A stretch of DNA of 64,000 nt, taken from positions 372,001 to 436,000 of the forward strand of contig NZ_QLYX01000002.1 of assembly GCF_003289645.1 (NCBI RefSeq), given 5' to 3'. Position 1 is the stretch's first letter, and every line of letters begins with the position of its first letter. Source of the DNA: Actinomadura craniellae. GTDB lineage: Bacteria > Actinomycetota > Actinomycetes > Streptosporangiales > Streptosporangiaceae. Made by a program: the position numbers and the translations under genes. The notes beneath the pieces are model-generated. The model saw nothing but the letters and a program-made list of their open reading frames with translations, was not told the DNA's origin and did no database searches. Positions 1-7,580 of this stretch are shown here, piece after piece.

Positions 1-104
1 ACCAGGGTGGTCGGTTCGCCGCAGGCCTGGCCCATGACGATGTGGTCGCCGGGGCGCAGGAAGCCGCTGAGGTCCAGGTCGCCGGCGGCGGAGACGGCCG
101 TCAC
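1..104 (-). CDS. Acetyl-CoA hydrolase/transferase family protein, N-terminal fragment (runs off window)
   Basis: Only the first 34 codons are present. Reading the minus strand from a GTG at 104, the product begins VTAVSAAGDLDLSGFLRPGD and continues HIVMGQACGEPTTLV, which resembles the N-terminus of acetyl-CoA hydrolase / 4-hydroxybutyrate CoA-transferase proteins (a G-D-x-V/I then G-x-x-x-GEP-x-x-L pattern). The GTG overlaps the TGA of the upstream CitE-like gene (GTGA), so the two are translationally coupled and belong to the same catabolic operon. Family proteins move CoA between acyl-CoAs and carboxylates. The specificity cannot be judged from this fragment. Confidence 0.6.
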   Translation of the reverse strand, partial: MTAVSAAGDLDLSGFLRPGDHIVMGQACGEPTTL

Positions 105-994
105 GCGCGTCCTCCCGATGCCAGCAGCGCCTGTGCCCGGGCCAGATGCGGACGGTCGAGCATGGCGCCCTTGTGCCCGATCGCGCCGACGCCGGGGTGG
201 GCGGCGAACAGGTCGACGATCTCCTGGGCCGCGGCCAGTTCCTCCGCCGTGGGCGTGAAGGCCGCGTTGATCACATCGACCTGGGTGGGGTGGATGGCCA
301 GCATGCCGCGGTAGCCGTCGCGGCGGACCCGCTCGGCCCGCCTGCGCAGCCCTTCCAGGTCGCGGAAGTCGCCCTGGATGGTTTCGATCGGCGCCACCCC
401 GGCGGCGGACGCGCCCAGCAGGCACAGGCTCCGGGCCAGCTCGTAGGTGAACCCGTAGCTTCCGTCGGGGTTGCGGTTCTCGCTGGCGCCCACGGCGTCG
501 GCGAGGTCCTCCGCGCCCCAGGTCATGGCGACCAGCCGCGGCGCGCCCGGGTACGTCCCGGTGGTGAACATGCCTTCGGCCGTCTCGGTCACCAGAACGA
601 TGACCTTGGTCGAGCCCTGTTCGACGCCGGCGGAGACCTCCAGCGCCGAGAGGTAGTGGTCCAGCACTTCCACGTCCGCGCGGCCACGCGCCTTGGGGAG
701 CATGATGCCGCCGGGGCGGGCGGGGACGATCGCCGCCAGGTCGGCCAGCGTGTGCGGGCCGTCCAGCGGGTTGACCCGCACCCACAGCCGGCCGCGCTCC
801 GCCTCCGGCCGGGCCGCCAGGAAGGCCGAGACCATCGCCCGGGCCCCGGGCTTCCCCTCCTCGGCCACCGCGTCCTCCAGATCGAGGAGGACGATGTCCG
901 CCGGGCCGGCGGCGGCCTTTTCCATCTTCCGTTCGCTGTCACCCGGGGCGAACAGCCAGGAGCGCGCGCTGAAGGCTTCTCCGGTGCTGGTCAT
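101..994 (-). CDS. HpcH/HpaI aldolase / citrate lyase beta-like (CitE) CoA-ester lyase
   Basis: A 297-residue protein of the CitE-like branch of the HpcH/HpaI superfamily. The N-terminus carries the SWLFAPGDSERKMEKA motif followed by DIVLLDLEDAV, and GIMLPKARGRADVE supplies the conserved metal- and CoA-binding region. The AIHPTQVDVINAAFTPT stretch near the C-terminus is typical of L-malyl-, citramalyl- or methylmalyl-CoA lyases. Relatives cleave 3-hydroxyacyl-CoA esters to acetyl-CoA or propionyl-CoA plus a 2-oxo acid, with Mg2+. The gene overlaps the downstream CoA-transferase by GTGA and lies 40 bases after the acyl-CoA dehydrogenase, so it is probably the carbon-carbon cleavage step of this operon. 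The natural substrate is not evident. Confidence 0.85.
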   Translation of the reverse strand: MTSTGEAFSARSWLFAPGDSERKMEKAAAGPADIVLLDLEDAVAEEGKPGARAMVSAFLAARPEAERGRLWVRVNPLDGPHTLADLAAIVPARPGGIMLPKARGRADVEVLDHYLSALEVSAGVEQGSTKVIVLVTETAEGMFTTGTYPGAPRLVAMTWGAEDLADAVGASENRNPDGSYGFTYELARSLCLLGASAAGVAPIETIQGDFRDLEGLRRRAERVRRDGYRGMLAIHPTQVDVINAAFTPTAEELAAAQEIVDLFAAHPGVGAIGHKGAMLDRPHLARAQALLASGGRA

Positions 995-1034
995 CGCTTC
1001 TCTCGAACTCCTCGGCTCGGTGCCTTTTCCGGCG

Positions 1035-2201
1035 TCAGTAGGACTTGGGCAGACCGAGCACCTTCTCGGCCAGGAAGTTGAGGATCATGTGCGGGCTCAC
1101 CGGCGCGGTGCGCGGGATGAGGACTTCCCGCAGGTAGCGCTCGACGTGGTACTCCTGCGCGTACCCCATGCCGCCCAGGGTCAGCATCGCAGTGTGGCAC
1201 GCCTCGAATCCGGCCTCGGCGGCCAGGTACTTGCCGGCGTTCGCCTCGACGCCGCAGTCCAGCCCCTCGTCGAACATCGTGGCCGCCTTCATGACCATCA
1301 GGTTGGCCGCCTCCAGCTGGGCCCAGCACTTGGCCAGCGGATGCTGGATGCCCTGGTTCATCCCGATGGGCCGGTCGAAGACGATGCGCTCCCGGGCGTA
1401 GCGGGCGGCACGCTTGATCGCCACGCGGCCGAGCCCGATCGCCTCGGCGGCGAGCAGGATGCGTTCGGGGTTGAGCCCGTGGAGAATGATCCTGAACCCT
1501 TCTCCCTCGGCCCCGATCCGGTCCTCCTCGGGAATCCAGAGGTCGGAGATGAACAGCATGTTCGAGTCGACGGCGTGCCGGCCCATCTTCTGGATCTTAC
1601 GAACCTCGATCTTGGAACGGTCGAGGTCGGTGAAGAACAGCGACAGCCCCTCGGTCTTGCGCCGCACCTCTTCGAGAGGGGTGGTGCGGGCGAGCAGCAT
1701 CATCTTGTTCGCCACCTGGGCCACGGAGATCCAGATCTTCTCCCCGTTGACCAGGTAGCCGCCGTCGCGCCGGGCCGCACGGGTCTTGAGCTTCGTCGTG
1801 TCGAGGCCGGTGTTGGGCTCGGTCACGGCGAAGCAGATGCGGTCCGCGCCGCTGAGCACCGGCGGGATCATGCGTTGCTGCTGCTCCTCGGTGCCGAACA
1901 GCGCGACCGGCTGCATGCTGAACACCGGGCCGTGGATGCTGGAGGCGGCCGTCATCCCGCCGCCCGACTCGGCGACCGCCTGCATCATGATCGCCGCTTC
2001 GGTGATGCCGAGTCCCGCGCCGCCGACCGCCTCGGGCATCGCGACGCCGAGCCACCCCGCCTCGGCCATCGACTTATGGAATTCGCTCGGGAAGACGCCG
2101 TCGTGGTCACGTTCGAGCCAGTAGTCGTCGGAAAACTTGGAACAGTAATCGAGAACCGCGTCTCGAATGGTCTGCTGGTCTTCCGTCAGGGAGAAGTCCA
2201 C
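1035..2201 (-). CDS. Acyl-CoA dehydrogenase
   Basis: A FAD-dependent acyl-CoA dehydrogenase of about 388 residues. The N-terminal helical domain starts VDFSLTEDQQTIRDAVLDYC, the middle has the FAD/substrate motif CFAVTEPNTGLDTTKL, and the C-terminus has the LGGMGYAQEYHVERYLREV block that usually carries the arginine and base region. The reading frame is open further upstream, but the GTG at 2201 is preferred because AAGGA lies 8 bases ahead of it and the family homology begins exactly there. It sits between the CaiB-type CoA-transferase and the CitE-like lyase on the same strand. It probably introduces the double bond in the acyl-CoA that the lyase later splits. Confidence 0.88.
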   Translation of the reverse strand: MDFSLTEDQQTIRDAVLDYCSKFSDDYWLERDHDGVFPSEFHKSMAEAGWLGVAMPEAVGGAGLGITEAAIMMQAVAESGGGMTAASSIHGPVFSMQPVALFGTEEQQQRMIPPVLSGADRICFAVTEPNTGLDTTKLKTRAARRDGGYLVNGEKIWISVAQVANKMMLLARTTPLEEVRRKTEGLSLFFTDLDRSKIEVRKIQKMGRHAVDSNMLFISDLWIPEEDRIGAEGEGFRIILHGLNPERILLAAEAIGLGRVAIKRAARYARERIVFDRPIGMNQGIQHPLAKCWAQLEAANLMVMKAATMFDEGLDCGVEANAGKYLAAEAGFEACHTAMLTLGGMGYAQEYHVERYLREVLIPRTAPVSPHMILNFLAEKVLGLPKSY

Positions 2202-2336
2202 GATTCCGATCCTTAGGTGACGAAGTGAAATATGCCTGGAGTCCCTACCGGAGATCCGGGAAACCCCGAGACCACGAGCCGGCCGGCTCCGAGTGGGATG
2301 AGCCACCGCACCAGAAGGCCGGATCCGCCGATTCCG

Positions 2337-3530
2337 TCAGGTGACGTCATCTGACCGCGAATCGCGCCGCGGGGTGTCCGCCCCTTCCGTGTCCCTGCCG
2401 AGCCCGTCCATGACCTCCTGCGTGTGGGCGCCGAGCCGGGGGGCGGGACCGGCGACACGGCCGGGGGTCCGGGAGAACCAGGTCGGCATTCCGGGAAAAC
2501 GCACCGGGCCGTTCGGCGTGTCCACCGTCTCGAAGAATCCCACCGCGTTCAGATGCGGGTTGTCGAACAGTTCGTCGAGCGTGCGGACCGGCGCGGCGGG
2601 AATGTCGAGGGAGCGCAGCAGTTCGAGCCAGTCCCGGGTGGTGCGCTCCAGGAACGTCTCGCCCAGCAGGGCGTAGACGGCGTCGATCCGGCGTGCCCGC
2701 TGTTCGAGGGTGGCGAAGTGCTCGCCGGCCCAGTCCGGCCGCACCGCGTCGACGAAGGCCGACCACTGCTTGTCGTTGTACACCAGCGCGGAGATATGGC
2801 CGTCCTTGGTGCGGTAGGGCCTGCGTTCCGGGGTCACCGCGCGGGGGTAGGCCGCGGTGCCCAGCGGGGGGCTGAACATCGCGCCGTTGGCGTGTTCGAC
2901 CAGCATGAACGCCGCCATGGTCTCGAACATGCTGACCTCGACCTCCTGGCCTTCGCCAGTCCGCTCGCGGTGGAACAGCGCCATCATGGTGGCGTACAGG
3001 GCCGTCATTCCGGCCACCTTGTCCGCCATGATGGTGCCGACGTAGCTGGCCGTACCGGTCAGCTGTTCCTGGACGAACGGCAGGCCGCATTCCGCCTGGA
3101 TGGTGTCGTCGTAGGCGGCGAGATCCGCGTCCGGGCCCCGGCGGCTGTACCCGTAGCAGTTGGTGTAGACGATCGACGGATTGATGGCGGCCACATCCGC
3201 GTAGCCGAATCCGAGCCGGGAGATCGCTTTCGCCCGCATCGAGTGGATGAAAACGTCGCTCTGCTCGACGAGTTCGCGTAGCGCGGCCTGACCCTCGTCA
3301 GACCGCAGATCGAGGACGGCGCTGCGTTTGCCGCGGTTCACATTGACGAAAACACCGCCCATTCCCGGTTCCGGACCGACCGAGATATAGCGGGTGTTGT
3401 CGCCGGCGGGGGGCTCGATTTTGACCACGTCCGCCCCCATGTCGGCCATGATCTGGGTGCAGTAGGGCCCCATGACCATCGCCGTCAGATCGACGACGCG
3501 CACTCCGGACAGCGGACCTGTGTGCTTCAT
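2337..3530 (-). CDS. CaiB/BaiF (family III) CoA-transferase
   Basis: A 397-residue family III CoA-transferase. The start MKHTGPLSGVRVVDLTAMVM and the GADVVKIEPPAGD block are classic for CaiB/BaiF and formyl-CoA-transferase relatives. The catalytic aspartate that forms the acyl-aspartyl anhydride is present in IMADKVAGM at about residue 170. The family transfers CoA between an acyl-CoA donor and a carboxylic acid without free CoA. This is the first gene of the minus-strand catabolic operon, divergent from the acyl-CoA ligase at 3641; the 110-base gap holds two palindromes that look like operator sites. The C-terminal 20 residues are polar and low-complexity. The acceptor acid is unknown. Confidence 0.9.
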   Translation of the reverse strand: MKHTGPLSGVRVVDLTAMVMGPYCTQIMADMGADVVKIEPPAGDNTRYISVGPEPGMGGVFVNVNRGKRSAVLDLRSDEGQAALRELVEQSDVFIHSMRAKAISRLGFGYADVAAINPSIVYTNCYGYSRRGPDADLAAYDDTIQAECGLPFVQEQLTGTASYVGTIMADKVAGMTALYATMMALFHRERTGEGQEVEVSMFETMAAFMLVEHANGAMFSPPLGTAAYPRAVTPERRPYRTKDGHISALVYNDKQWSAFVDAVRPDWAGEHFATLEQRARRIDAVYALLGETFLERTTRDWLELLRSLDIPAAPVRTLDELFDNPHLNAVGFFETVDTPNGPVRFPGMPTWFSRTPGRVAGPAPRLGAHTQEVMDGLGRDTEGADTPRRDSRSDDVT

Positions 3531-3592
3531 TCGTTCGAGCCTCGCATCGACCTACCACCACCGCCGCCCTGGCACGGGCCGCGCTGGAACGC

Positions 3593-3606
3593 ATACTTGC
3601 AAGTAT
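3593..3606. promoter_or_regulatory. Perfect palindrome, candidate GntR operator 1
   Basis: ATACTTGCAAGTAT is a perfect 14-base palindrome in the gap between the divergent CaiB-type gene and the acyl-CoA ligase. Its core TTGCAA recurs in the neighbouring sites at 3610, 5212 and 6099. A FadR-type GntR regulator is encoded 1.6 kb away in the same block, so it is the natural candidate to bind here. Confidence 0.6.
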
Positions 3607-3609
3607 AGA

Positions 3610-3623
3610 ATCCTTGTAAGGAT
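3610..3623. promoter_or_regulatory. Imperfect palindrome, candidate GntR operator 2
   Basis: ATCCTTGTAAGGAT has 6-base arms around a GT centre. Its centre lies 17 bases from that of the palindrome at 3593, and it ends 18 bases before the GTG of the acyl-CoA ligase. A near-identical site (ATCATTGTAAGGAT) precedes the SDR gene at 6196. Two adjacent sites could allow cooperative binding and repression of both divergent promoters. Confidence 0.6.
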
Positions 3624-3640
3624 AGTGATATCAACGGGGC

Positions 3641-5179
3641 GTGAGTAGTACCGACACCGGTGGCACACCGCAACGAGCCCAGGGCACCGCGCCCCTCCCC
3701 GGCCCGATCGCCCGGGTGCTGGACGCCGCGCTCGCGGCCCGCCCGCACGCCACGGCGATCGAGGCGGCCTCCGGCGCCTGGTCCTACGCCGAACTCGACG
3801 ACCGGGCACGCCGGGCGGCCGGTGCGCTGTGGTCGCTCGGCGTGCGCCCCGGCGACCGCGTCGCGGCCTGCCTGCCCAACGACCTGGACATCGTCGCGGC
3901 CTTCCACGGCGCGCAGCGGATCGGGGCGGTCTGGGCGGGGATCGGCGAAGCGCTCGCGGCCGGCGAGCAGCAGGAGCTGTACGACCTCTGCGACCCGGCC
4001 GTGGTACTGGCCGGACCGCGCTGCCGGCTGAGTTCGCCGGCCTGCGTCGACCCCGACCGCTGGGCGGAACTCCTGGCCGGCGACGAGACCGCCCCCCGCG
4101 TCGAGCCGGACATCGACGCGCCCGCAGGGATCGCGTTCACCAGCGGGACGTCGGGACGCCCCAAAGCGGTCGTGCACAGCCAGCGCAACCTGCTCCTGCC
4201 GGGTGCGGTCCTCGTCGCCGCCCGGGGCTGGGGACCCGACCTGCGCAAGGGCGACAGCTTCCCGCTGACGATCCTCAACCTCATGGTCCTGTCCACCCTG
4301 CTCACCGCGCAGGCCGGCGGGTGTTCCGTCGTGATGGACCGGCGCGACGTCGACGGGGTCGCCGACTGGATCTCCGCGCGCCGCGTCACGGTGTGGAACG
4401 GTGCCCCCGCACAGCTCTACGACCTGGCCCGGCGCCCGCAGCTCGACCTCGGCTCGCTCCGCGAGGTGTGGAGCGGGGGCAGCGACACCCCGGACGCGCT
4501 GCGCCAGGCGTTCGCCGAGGCGCACGGGCTGGTCCCCCGGGCCACCTACGGCCTGACCGAGGCGCCGACCGTCGTGTCGATCGACCCGCCGGGGAGTGAG
4601 TGGCGGCCGGGCGCGAGCGGGCGGGTACTGCCGCACTACGAGGTCGCGGCGTACGACGACGAGGGCCGCCGCCTTCCGGCCGGCACCCTCGGCGAGCTGC
4701 GGCTGGGCGGGACCGCCACCGGCCCGTGGGCGGGCGCGTGGACTCCGCTGCTCGGCTACTGGGAGCGCGGCGGCGTCCGGCCCCCGGAGCCCGGCCCACT
4801 CCCCACCGGCGACGTCGGCACCGTCGATGACGACGGGTGGCTGACGGTGCTGGACCGCAAGAAGCTGGTCATCATCCGCGGCGGGGCGAACGTCTACCCG
4901 CTCGAGGTGGAACGGGTCGTCGCGACCCACCCGGACGTCGCCAAGGTCGCCGTGTTCGCGGTGCCCGACGACCGCCTCGGGCAGCGGGTGGCCGCCGTGG
5001 TCCAGAGCGCCGGTCCCCGGCTCGACCTGGAGGCGCTGGCCGAGCTCTGCCGGCGGGAGCTCGCGCCGTACAAGGTCCCGGAGATCTGGTCCCAGGTCGA
5101 CGCCCTGCCGGTGAACGCCATGGGCAAGGTGCAGCGCACCCGGCTGGCCGAGCTCGTCGATCCGCAACGGCACCGGTGA
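3641..5179 (+). CDS. Class I adenylate-forming acyl-CoA ligase (AMP-dependent synthetase)
   Basis: A 512-residue stand-alone adenylate-forming enzyme that activates a carboxylic acid as acyl-AMP and then acyl-CoA. The phosphate-binding loop is FTSGTSGRPKAVVHS, the A5-like motif is ATYGLTEAPT, the hinge region is DRKKLVIIRGGANVYPLEVE, and the catalytic lysine lies in NAMGKVQRTRL near the C-terminus. No carrier domain follows, so it is a ligase rather than an NRPS piece. The GTG at 3641 has no clear Shine-Dalgarno sequence; it follows two palindromes by less than 20 bases, so the transcript may have a very short leader. It is divergent from the CoA-transferase operon and is followed 42 bases later by the GntR regulator. 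Confidence 0.85.
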   Translation: MSSTDTGGTPQRAQGTAPLPGPIARVLDAALAARPHATAIEAASGAWSYAELDDRARRAAGALWSLGVRPGDRVAACLPNDLDIVAAFHGAQRIGAVWAGIGEALAAGEQQELYDLCDPAVVLAGPRCRLSSPACVDPDRWAELLAGDETAPRVEPDIDAPAGIAFTSGTSGRPKAVVHSQRNLLLPGAVLVAARGWGPDLRKGDSFPLTILNLMVLSTLLTAQAGGCSVVMDRRDVDGVADWISARRVTVWNGAPAQLYDLARRPQLDLGSLREVWSGGSDTPDALRQAFAEAHGLVPRATYGLTEAPTVVSIDPPGSEWRPGASGRVLPHYEVAAYDDEGRRLPAGTLGELRLGGTATGPWAGAWTPLLGYWERGGVRPPEPGPLPTGDVGTVDDDGWLTVLDRKKLVIIRGGANVYPLEVERVVATHPDVAKVAVFAVPDDRLGQRVAAVVQSAGPRLDLEALAELCRRELAPYKVPEIWSQVDALPVNAMGKVQRTRLAELVDPQRHR

Positions 5180-5211
5180 AGCCACCGGGGACCGCGTTCC
5201 ATCACTGCTAG

Positions 5212-5221
5212 CCTTGCAATC
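5212..5221. promoter_or_regulatory. TTGCAA half-palindrome directly before the gntR start
   Basis: CCTTGCAATC shares the TTGCAA core and one good arm with the palindromes at 3593 and 3610. It abuts the ATG of the GntR gene at 5222. No Shine-Dalgarno sequence is visible before that ATG, so the gene may be leaderless and this site would overlap its promoter, which is a simple arrangement for autoregulation. The match is weaker than at the other sites. Confidence 0.4.
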
Positions 5222-6025
5222 ATGGAACGTGCAGGGTCCGAGTACGCCAAGATCGGGCAGCTGCGCATGGCGGAGCTGGTCGCCTCCGCACTGCGCGACC
5301 GGATCCTCGCCGGGGGCATCACCGACGGGTCGTCGCTGCCGAAACAGGACGAGCTCGTCGCGGAGTTCGGCGTCAGCTACCCCTCCGTGCGGGAGGCGCT
5401 GCGCATCCTGGAGACCGAGGGCTTCATCACCGTGCGGCGCGGCAACCGCGGCGGCGCCACGGTGCACGCCCCCGACATCGGGACCGCCGGCTACGCCCTC
5501 GGCCTGACGCTCCAGGCGATGCAGGTCAGGGTGCCCGACCTCGGCGCCGCCGTCGCCGACCTCGAACCGCTGTGCGCAGCGCACTGCGCGCAGCGATCGG
5601 ACCGTGAACGCGTCGTGGTGCCGCGGCTGGAGGAACTACTCGCCGAGAGCGAACGCCACCTCGACGACGGCGCGGCGTTCACCCGGGCCTCGCGCGAGTT
5701 CCACGACACCCTCGTCGGGTTCGACCCCAACGCCACGCTGCGGGTCGTCGTGAAGAGCCTCACCTCGCTCTGGTCGGTCCAGGAGGAGGCCTGGGCGGAC
5801 GCCCAGGTGTCGCAGGGCGCCTACCCTTCGCGCGCCGACTGCGTCGTCGCCCAGCAGGCGCACGAACGGCTCGCGACGAGCATCAAGCAGGGCGACGCCG
5901 ACGGAGCCGCGCGAATCGCGCAGGAGCATCTCACGGCGACCCAGCGCTGGGTGTGCCGCACGCTCAAGGACAGGGTGATCGACGCCGCGTCCGCCCGAAG
6001 CCGGATGCGGTTCCGCCGCGGCTGA
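5222..6025 (+). CDS. GntR-family transcriptional regulator, FadR/FCD subfamily
   Basis: A 267-residue regulator. The N-terminal winged helix-turn-helix spans about residues 15-80, with LPKQDELVAEFGVSYPSVRE and ALRILETEGFITVRRGNRGG typical of FadR-type GntR proteins. The C-terminal all-helical FCD domain (about residues 95-245) contains ASREFHDTLVGF and a later QQAHERLATSIKQGD segment, whose histidines and acidic residues normally bind a metal and the acid effector. It is flanked by the acyl-CoA ligase and the SDR and is divergent from the CoA-transferase operon. Related palindromes lie before three of these transcription units, so it is probably the local repressor, released by an acid or acyl-CoA intermediate. 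Confidence 0.9.
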   Translation: MERAGSEYAKIGQLRMAELVASALRDRILAGGITDGSSLPKQDELVAEFGVSYPSVREALRILETEGFITVRRGNRGGATVHAPDIGTAGYALGLTLQAMQVRVPDLGAAVADLEPLCAAHCAQRSDRERVVVPRLEELLAESERHLDDGAAFTRASREFHDTLVGFDPNATLRVVVKSLTSLWSVQEEAWADAQVSQGAYPSRADCVVAQQAHERLATSIKQGDADGAARIAQEHLTATQRWVCRTLKDRVIDAASARSRMRFRRG

Positions 6026-6098
6026 GCGCCGGCGCCGCCGGGCTTCCCGCCCGCCCGGCGCCCACCGAAGTCCCGCCCAGGGCACACCAGCAAAGTTT

Positions 6099-6116
6099 CA
6101 ATCATTGTAAGGATTG
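6099..6116. promoter_or_regulatory. Palindrome upstream of the SDR gene, candidate GntR operator 3
   Basis: CAATCATTGTAAGGATTG has 8-base arms with one mismatch around a GT centre. Fourteen of its bases match the site at 3610 with one difference. It lies 79 bases before the SDR start codon and after the regulator gene, which suggests that the SDR has its own promoter but belongs to the same regulon. Confidence 0.6.
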
Positions 6117-6195
6117 TGCGTTAACGGCTAGGATGCCCGGGGCGTCCCGCCACGGGAGCCGACCGTGACACGTCCCGCGGTGAAGGGAGATCCAC

Positions 6196-6972
6196 GTGGC
6201 GCCGGACCGCGATGCCGCCGCACGGATGTTCGATCTCGACGGCCGGGTGGCGATCGTCACCGGTGCCTCGTCGGGGCTCGGGGCCGCCGTGGCCCGGGCG
6301 CTGTCCTCGGCCGGAGCCCGGGTCGCCCTGGTGGCCCGCCGGCACGACAAGCTGGCCGCGCTCGCCGAACAGATCGGCGGCGCCGCCGTCGCCTGCGACC
6401 TGTCCGACCCCGGCCGGGTCGGCTCCGTCGTGCCGGCGGTGGTCGAGGCCCTCGGCCCGCCGGAGATCCTCGTCAACGCCGCCGGGAACATGTTCACGAC
6501 CGAGCGTGCCGAGTCCGAGCCGCTCGACGCCGTCCGCCAGACCATGGACCTCAACCTGCTGGCCCCGTTCCTGCTCGCGCAGGGCGTCTTCCCGCACATG
6601 CGCGCCGCCGGCCGGGGCTCGATCGTCAACATCTCCTCCATCAGCGGCCGGGTCGGCATCCCGGGGATCCCCCAGGCGTCCTACGCGGCGACGAAGGCCG
6701 GCCTGTCCGGTCTGACCGCCGAGCTCGCGGTGCAGTGGGCGCGGCACTCGATCCGGGTGAACACGGTGGCCCCCGGCTTCTTCCGCAGCGAGATCACCGC
6801 TCCGCTCTACGAGGGCGAGCGCTCCCTCGAGTACCTGCGCCGCAACACTCCCCTGCCGCTGGAGGGGACCGCGGACGACATCGTCGGCGCCGTCCTGTGG
6901 CTCACCGGCGACGCCGGGCGCTACGTCACCGGGCAGACGATCGTCGTCGACGGCGGCTGGACCGCGCGCTGA
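6196..6972 (+). CDS. Short-chain dehydrogenase/reductase (SDR)
   Basis: A 258-residue classical SDR. The Rossmann glycine motif is VTGASSGLG near residue 23, NAAGN follows, and the catalytic Ser, Tyr and Lys are in NISSISG and SYAATKAG. The C-terminal GQTIVVDGGW is typical of 3-oxoacyl-ACP-reductase-like members. The GTG at 6196 is supported by AAGGGAGA seven bases upstream. It probably oxidises a 3-hydroxyacyl intermediate or reduces its keto form, in the pathway of the neighbouring ligase, dehydrogenase and lyase. Cofactor preference cannot be fixed by eye; the segment after beta-2 reads LVARRHDKL, which is compatible with NADPH. Confidence 0.88.
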   Translation: MAPDRDAAARMFDLDGRVAIVTGASSGLGAAVARALSSAGARVALVARRHDKLAALAEQIGGAAVACDLSDPGRVGSVVPAVVEALGPPEILVNAAGNMFTTERAESEPLDAVRQTMDLNLLAPFLLAQGVFPHMRAAGRGSIVNISSISGRVGIPGIPQASYAATKAGLSGLTAELAVQWARHSIRVNTVAPGFFRSEITAPLYEGERSLEYLRRNTPLPLEGTADDIVGAVLWLTGDAGRYVTGQTIVVDGGWTAR

Positions 6973-6975
6973 CCG

Positions 6976-6999
6976 CTCCGGTGCGTCGCGGCGCCGGAG
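6976..6999 (+). terminator. Possible hairpin after the SDR gene
   Basis: CTCCGG and CCGGAG form a six-base stem around a 12-base GC-rich loop, starting four bases after the SDR stop codon. There is no T-run, as is common in high-GC actinomycetes. The support is only this inverted repeat and its position. Confidence 0.35.
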
Positions 7000-7091
7000 A
7001 CCCATCCGGTGCATATGACGTTCTCCTCCAGCAAGAGGAATAGTCCGCCCAGCGCGAACCAGACTTTCACATCGGCTCGCTTCCTGGGATC

Positions 7092-7580
7092 ATGGCGGGA
7101 CACCTGTTCGTGCCCGACGGGGCGGAGCCGCCCGGCAGGTGCGCCGGTTCCGCCTCGCTGAAGAGAATGAGGTCAGCCTTGGCGACGACATCCGTGCGGT
7201 CCATGTACCACGAGCGGCCGGACTACCGCGTTGATCTTCTTGCCCGCACCAACGTCATCACCGCGTGGCTGGGCGAGGTCCGGCTGGCCCTCAGCAACGC
7301 CTGCCTGATCGTCGATGAGCAGGATCACGGTCTGGCGGTGTACTTCCTCGCGGACGCGGTCGACTTCTCCCGCCTGGAGCAGATCGACCAGCGCACCGTC
7401 TGCCCGTTCAAGGGGCAGGCCGTGTACTGGCGGGCGGCGGGCGGTGACGGGCCGGGCATCGCGTGGAGCTACCCGGAGCCCTTCCCCGAGGTCGCCCGCC
7501 TGGCGGGTTACGTCGCCTTCGACCAGGACGAGGTCCGCGTGGTCATCGGCAAGGGCGCCTTCACCGGGGTGCGGCCGTGA
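7092..7580 (+). CDS. DUF427 domain protein
   Basis: A protein of up to 162 residues. The conserved region starts at about MYHERPDYRVDLLAR and includes the DUF427 beta-sheet core VYFLADAVDFSRLEQIDQ and the CPFKGQAVYW motif, followed by AWSYPEPFPEVARLAGYVAF. DUF427 proteins are small beta-rich proteins of unknown biochemical role. The start is uncertain: ATG codons at 7092, 7167 and 7203 are in frame, none has a strong ribosome-binding site, and the family homology begins only near 7203. Its stop overlaps the start of the thioesterase gene by GTGA, so the two are co-translated. Confidence 0.7.
   Translation: MAGHLFVPDGAEPPGRCAGSASLKRMRSALATTSVRSMYHERPDYRVDLLARTNVITAWLGEVRLALSNACLIVDEQDHGLAVYFLADAVDFSRLEQIDQRTVCPFKGQAVYWRAAGGDGPGIAWSYPEPFPEVARLAGYVAFDQDEVRVVIGKGAFTGVRP

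Noticed and set aside
3527-5584. A 685-codon minus-strand frame opposite the acyl-CoA ligase
   Set aside because: The opposite strand has all motifs of an adenylate-forming enzyme, while this frame shows only low-complexity sequence.
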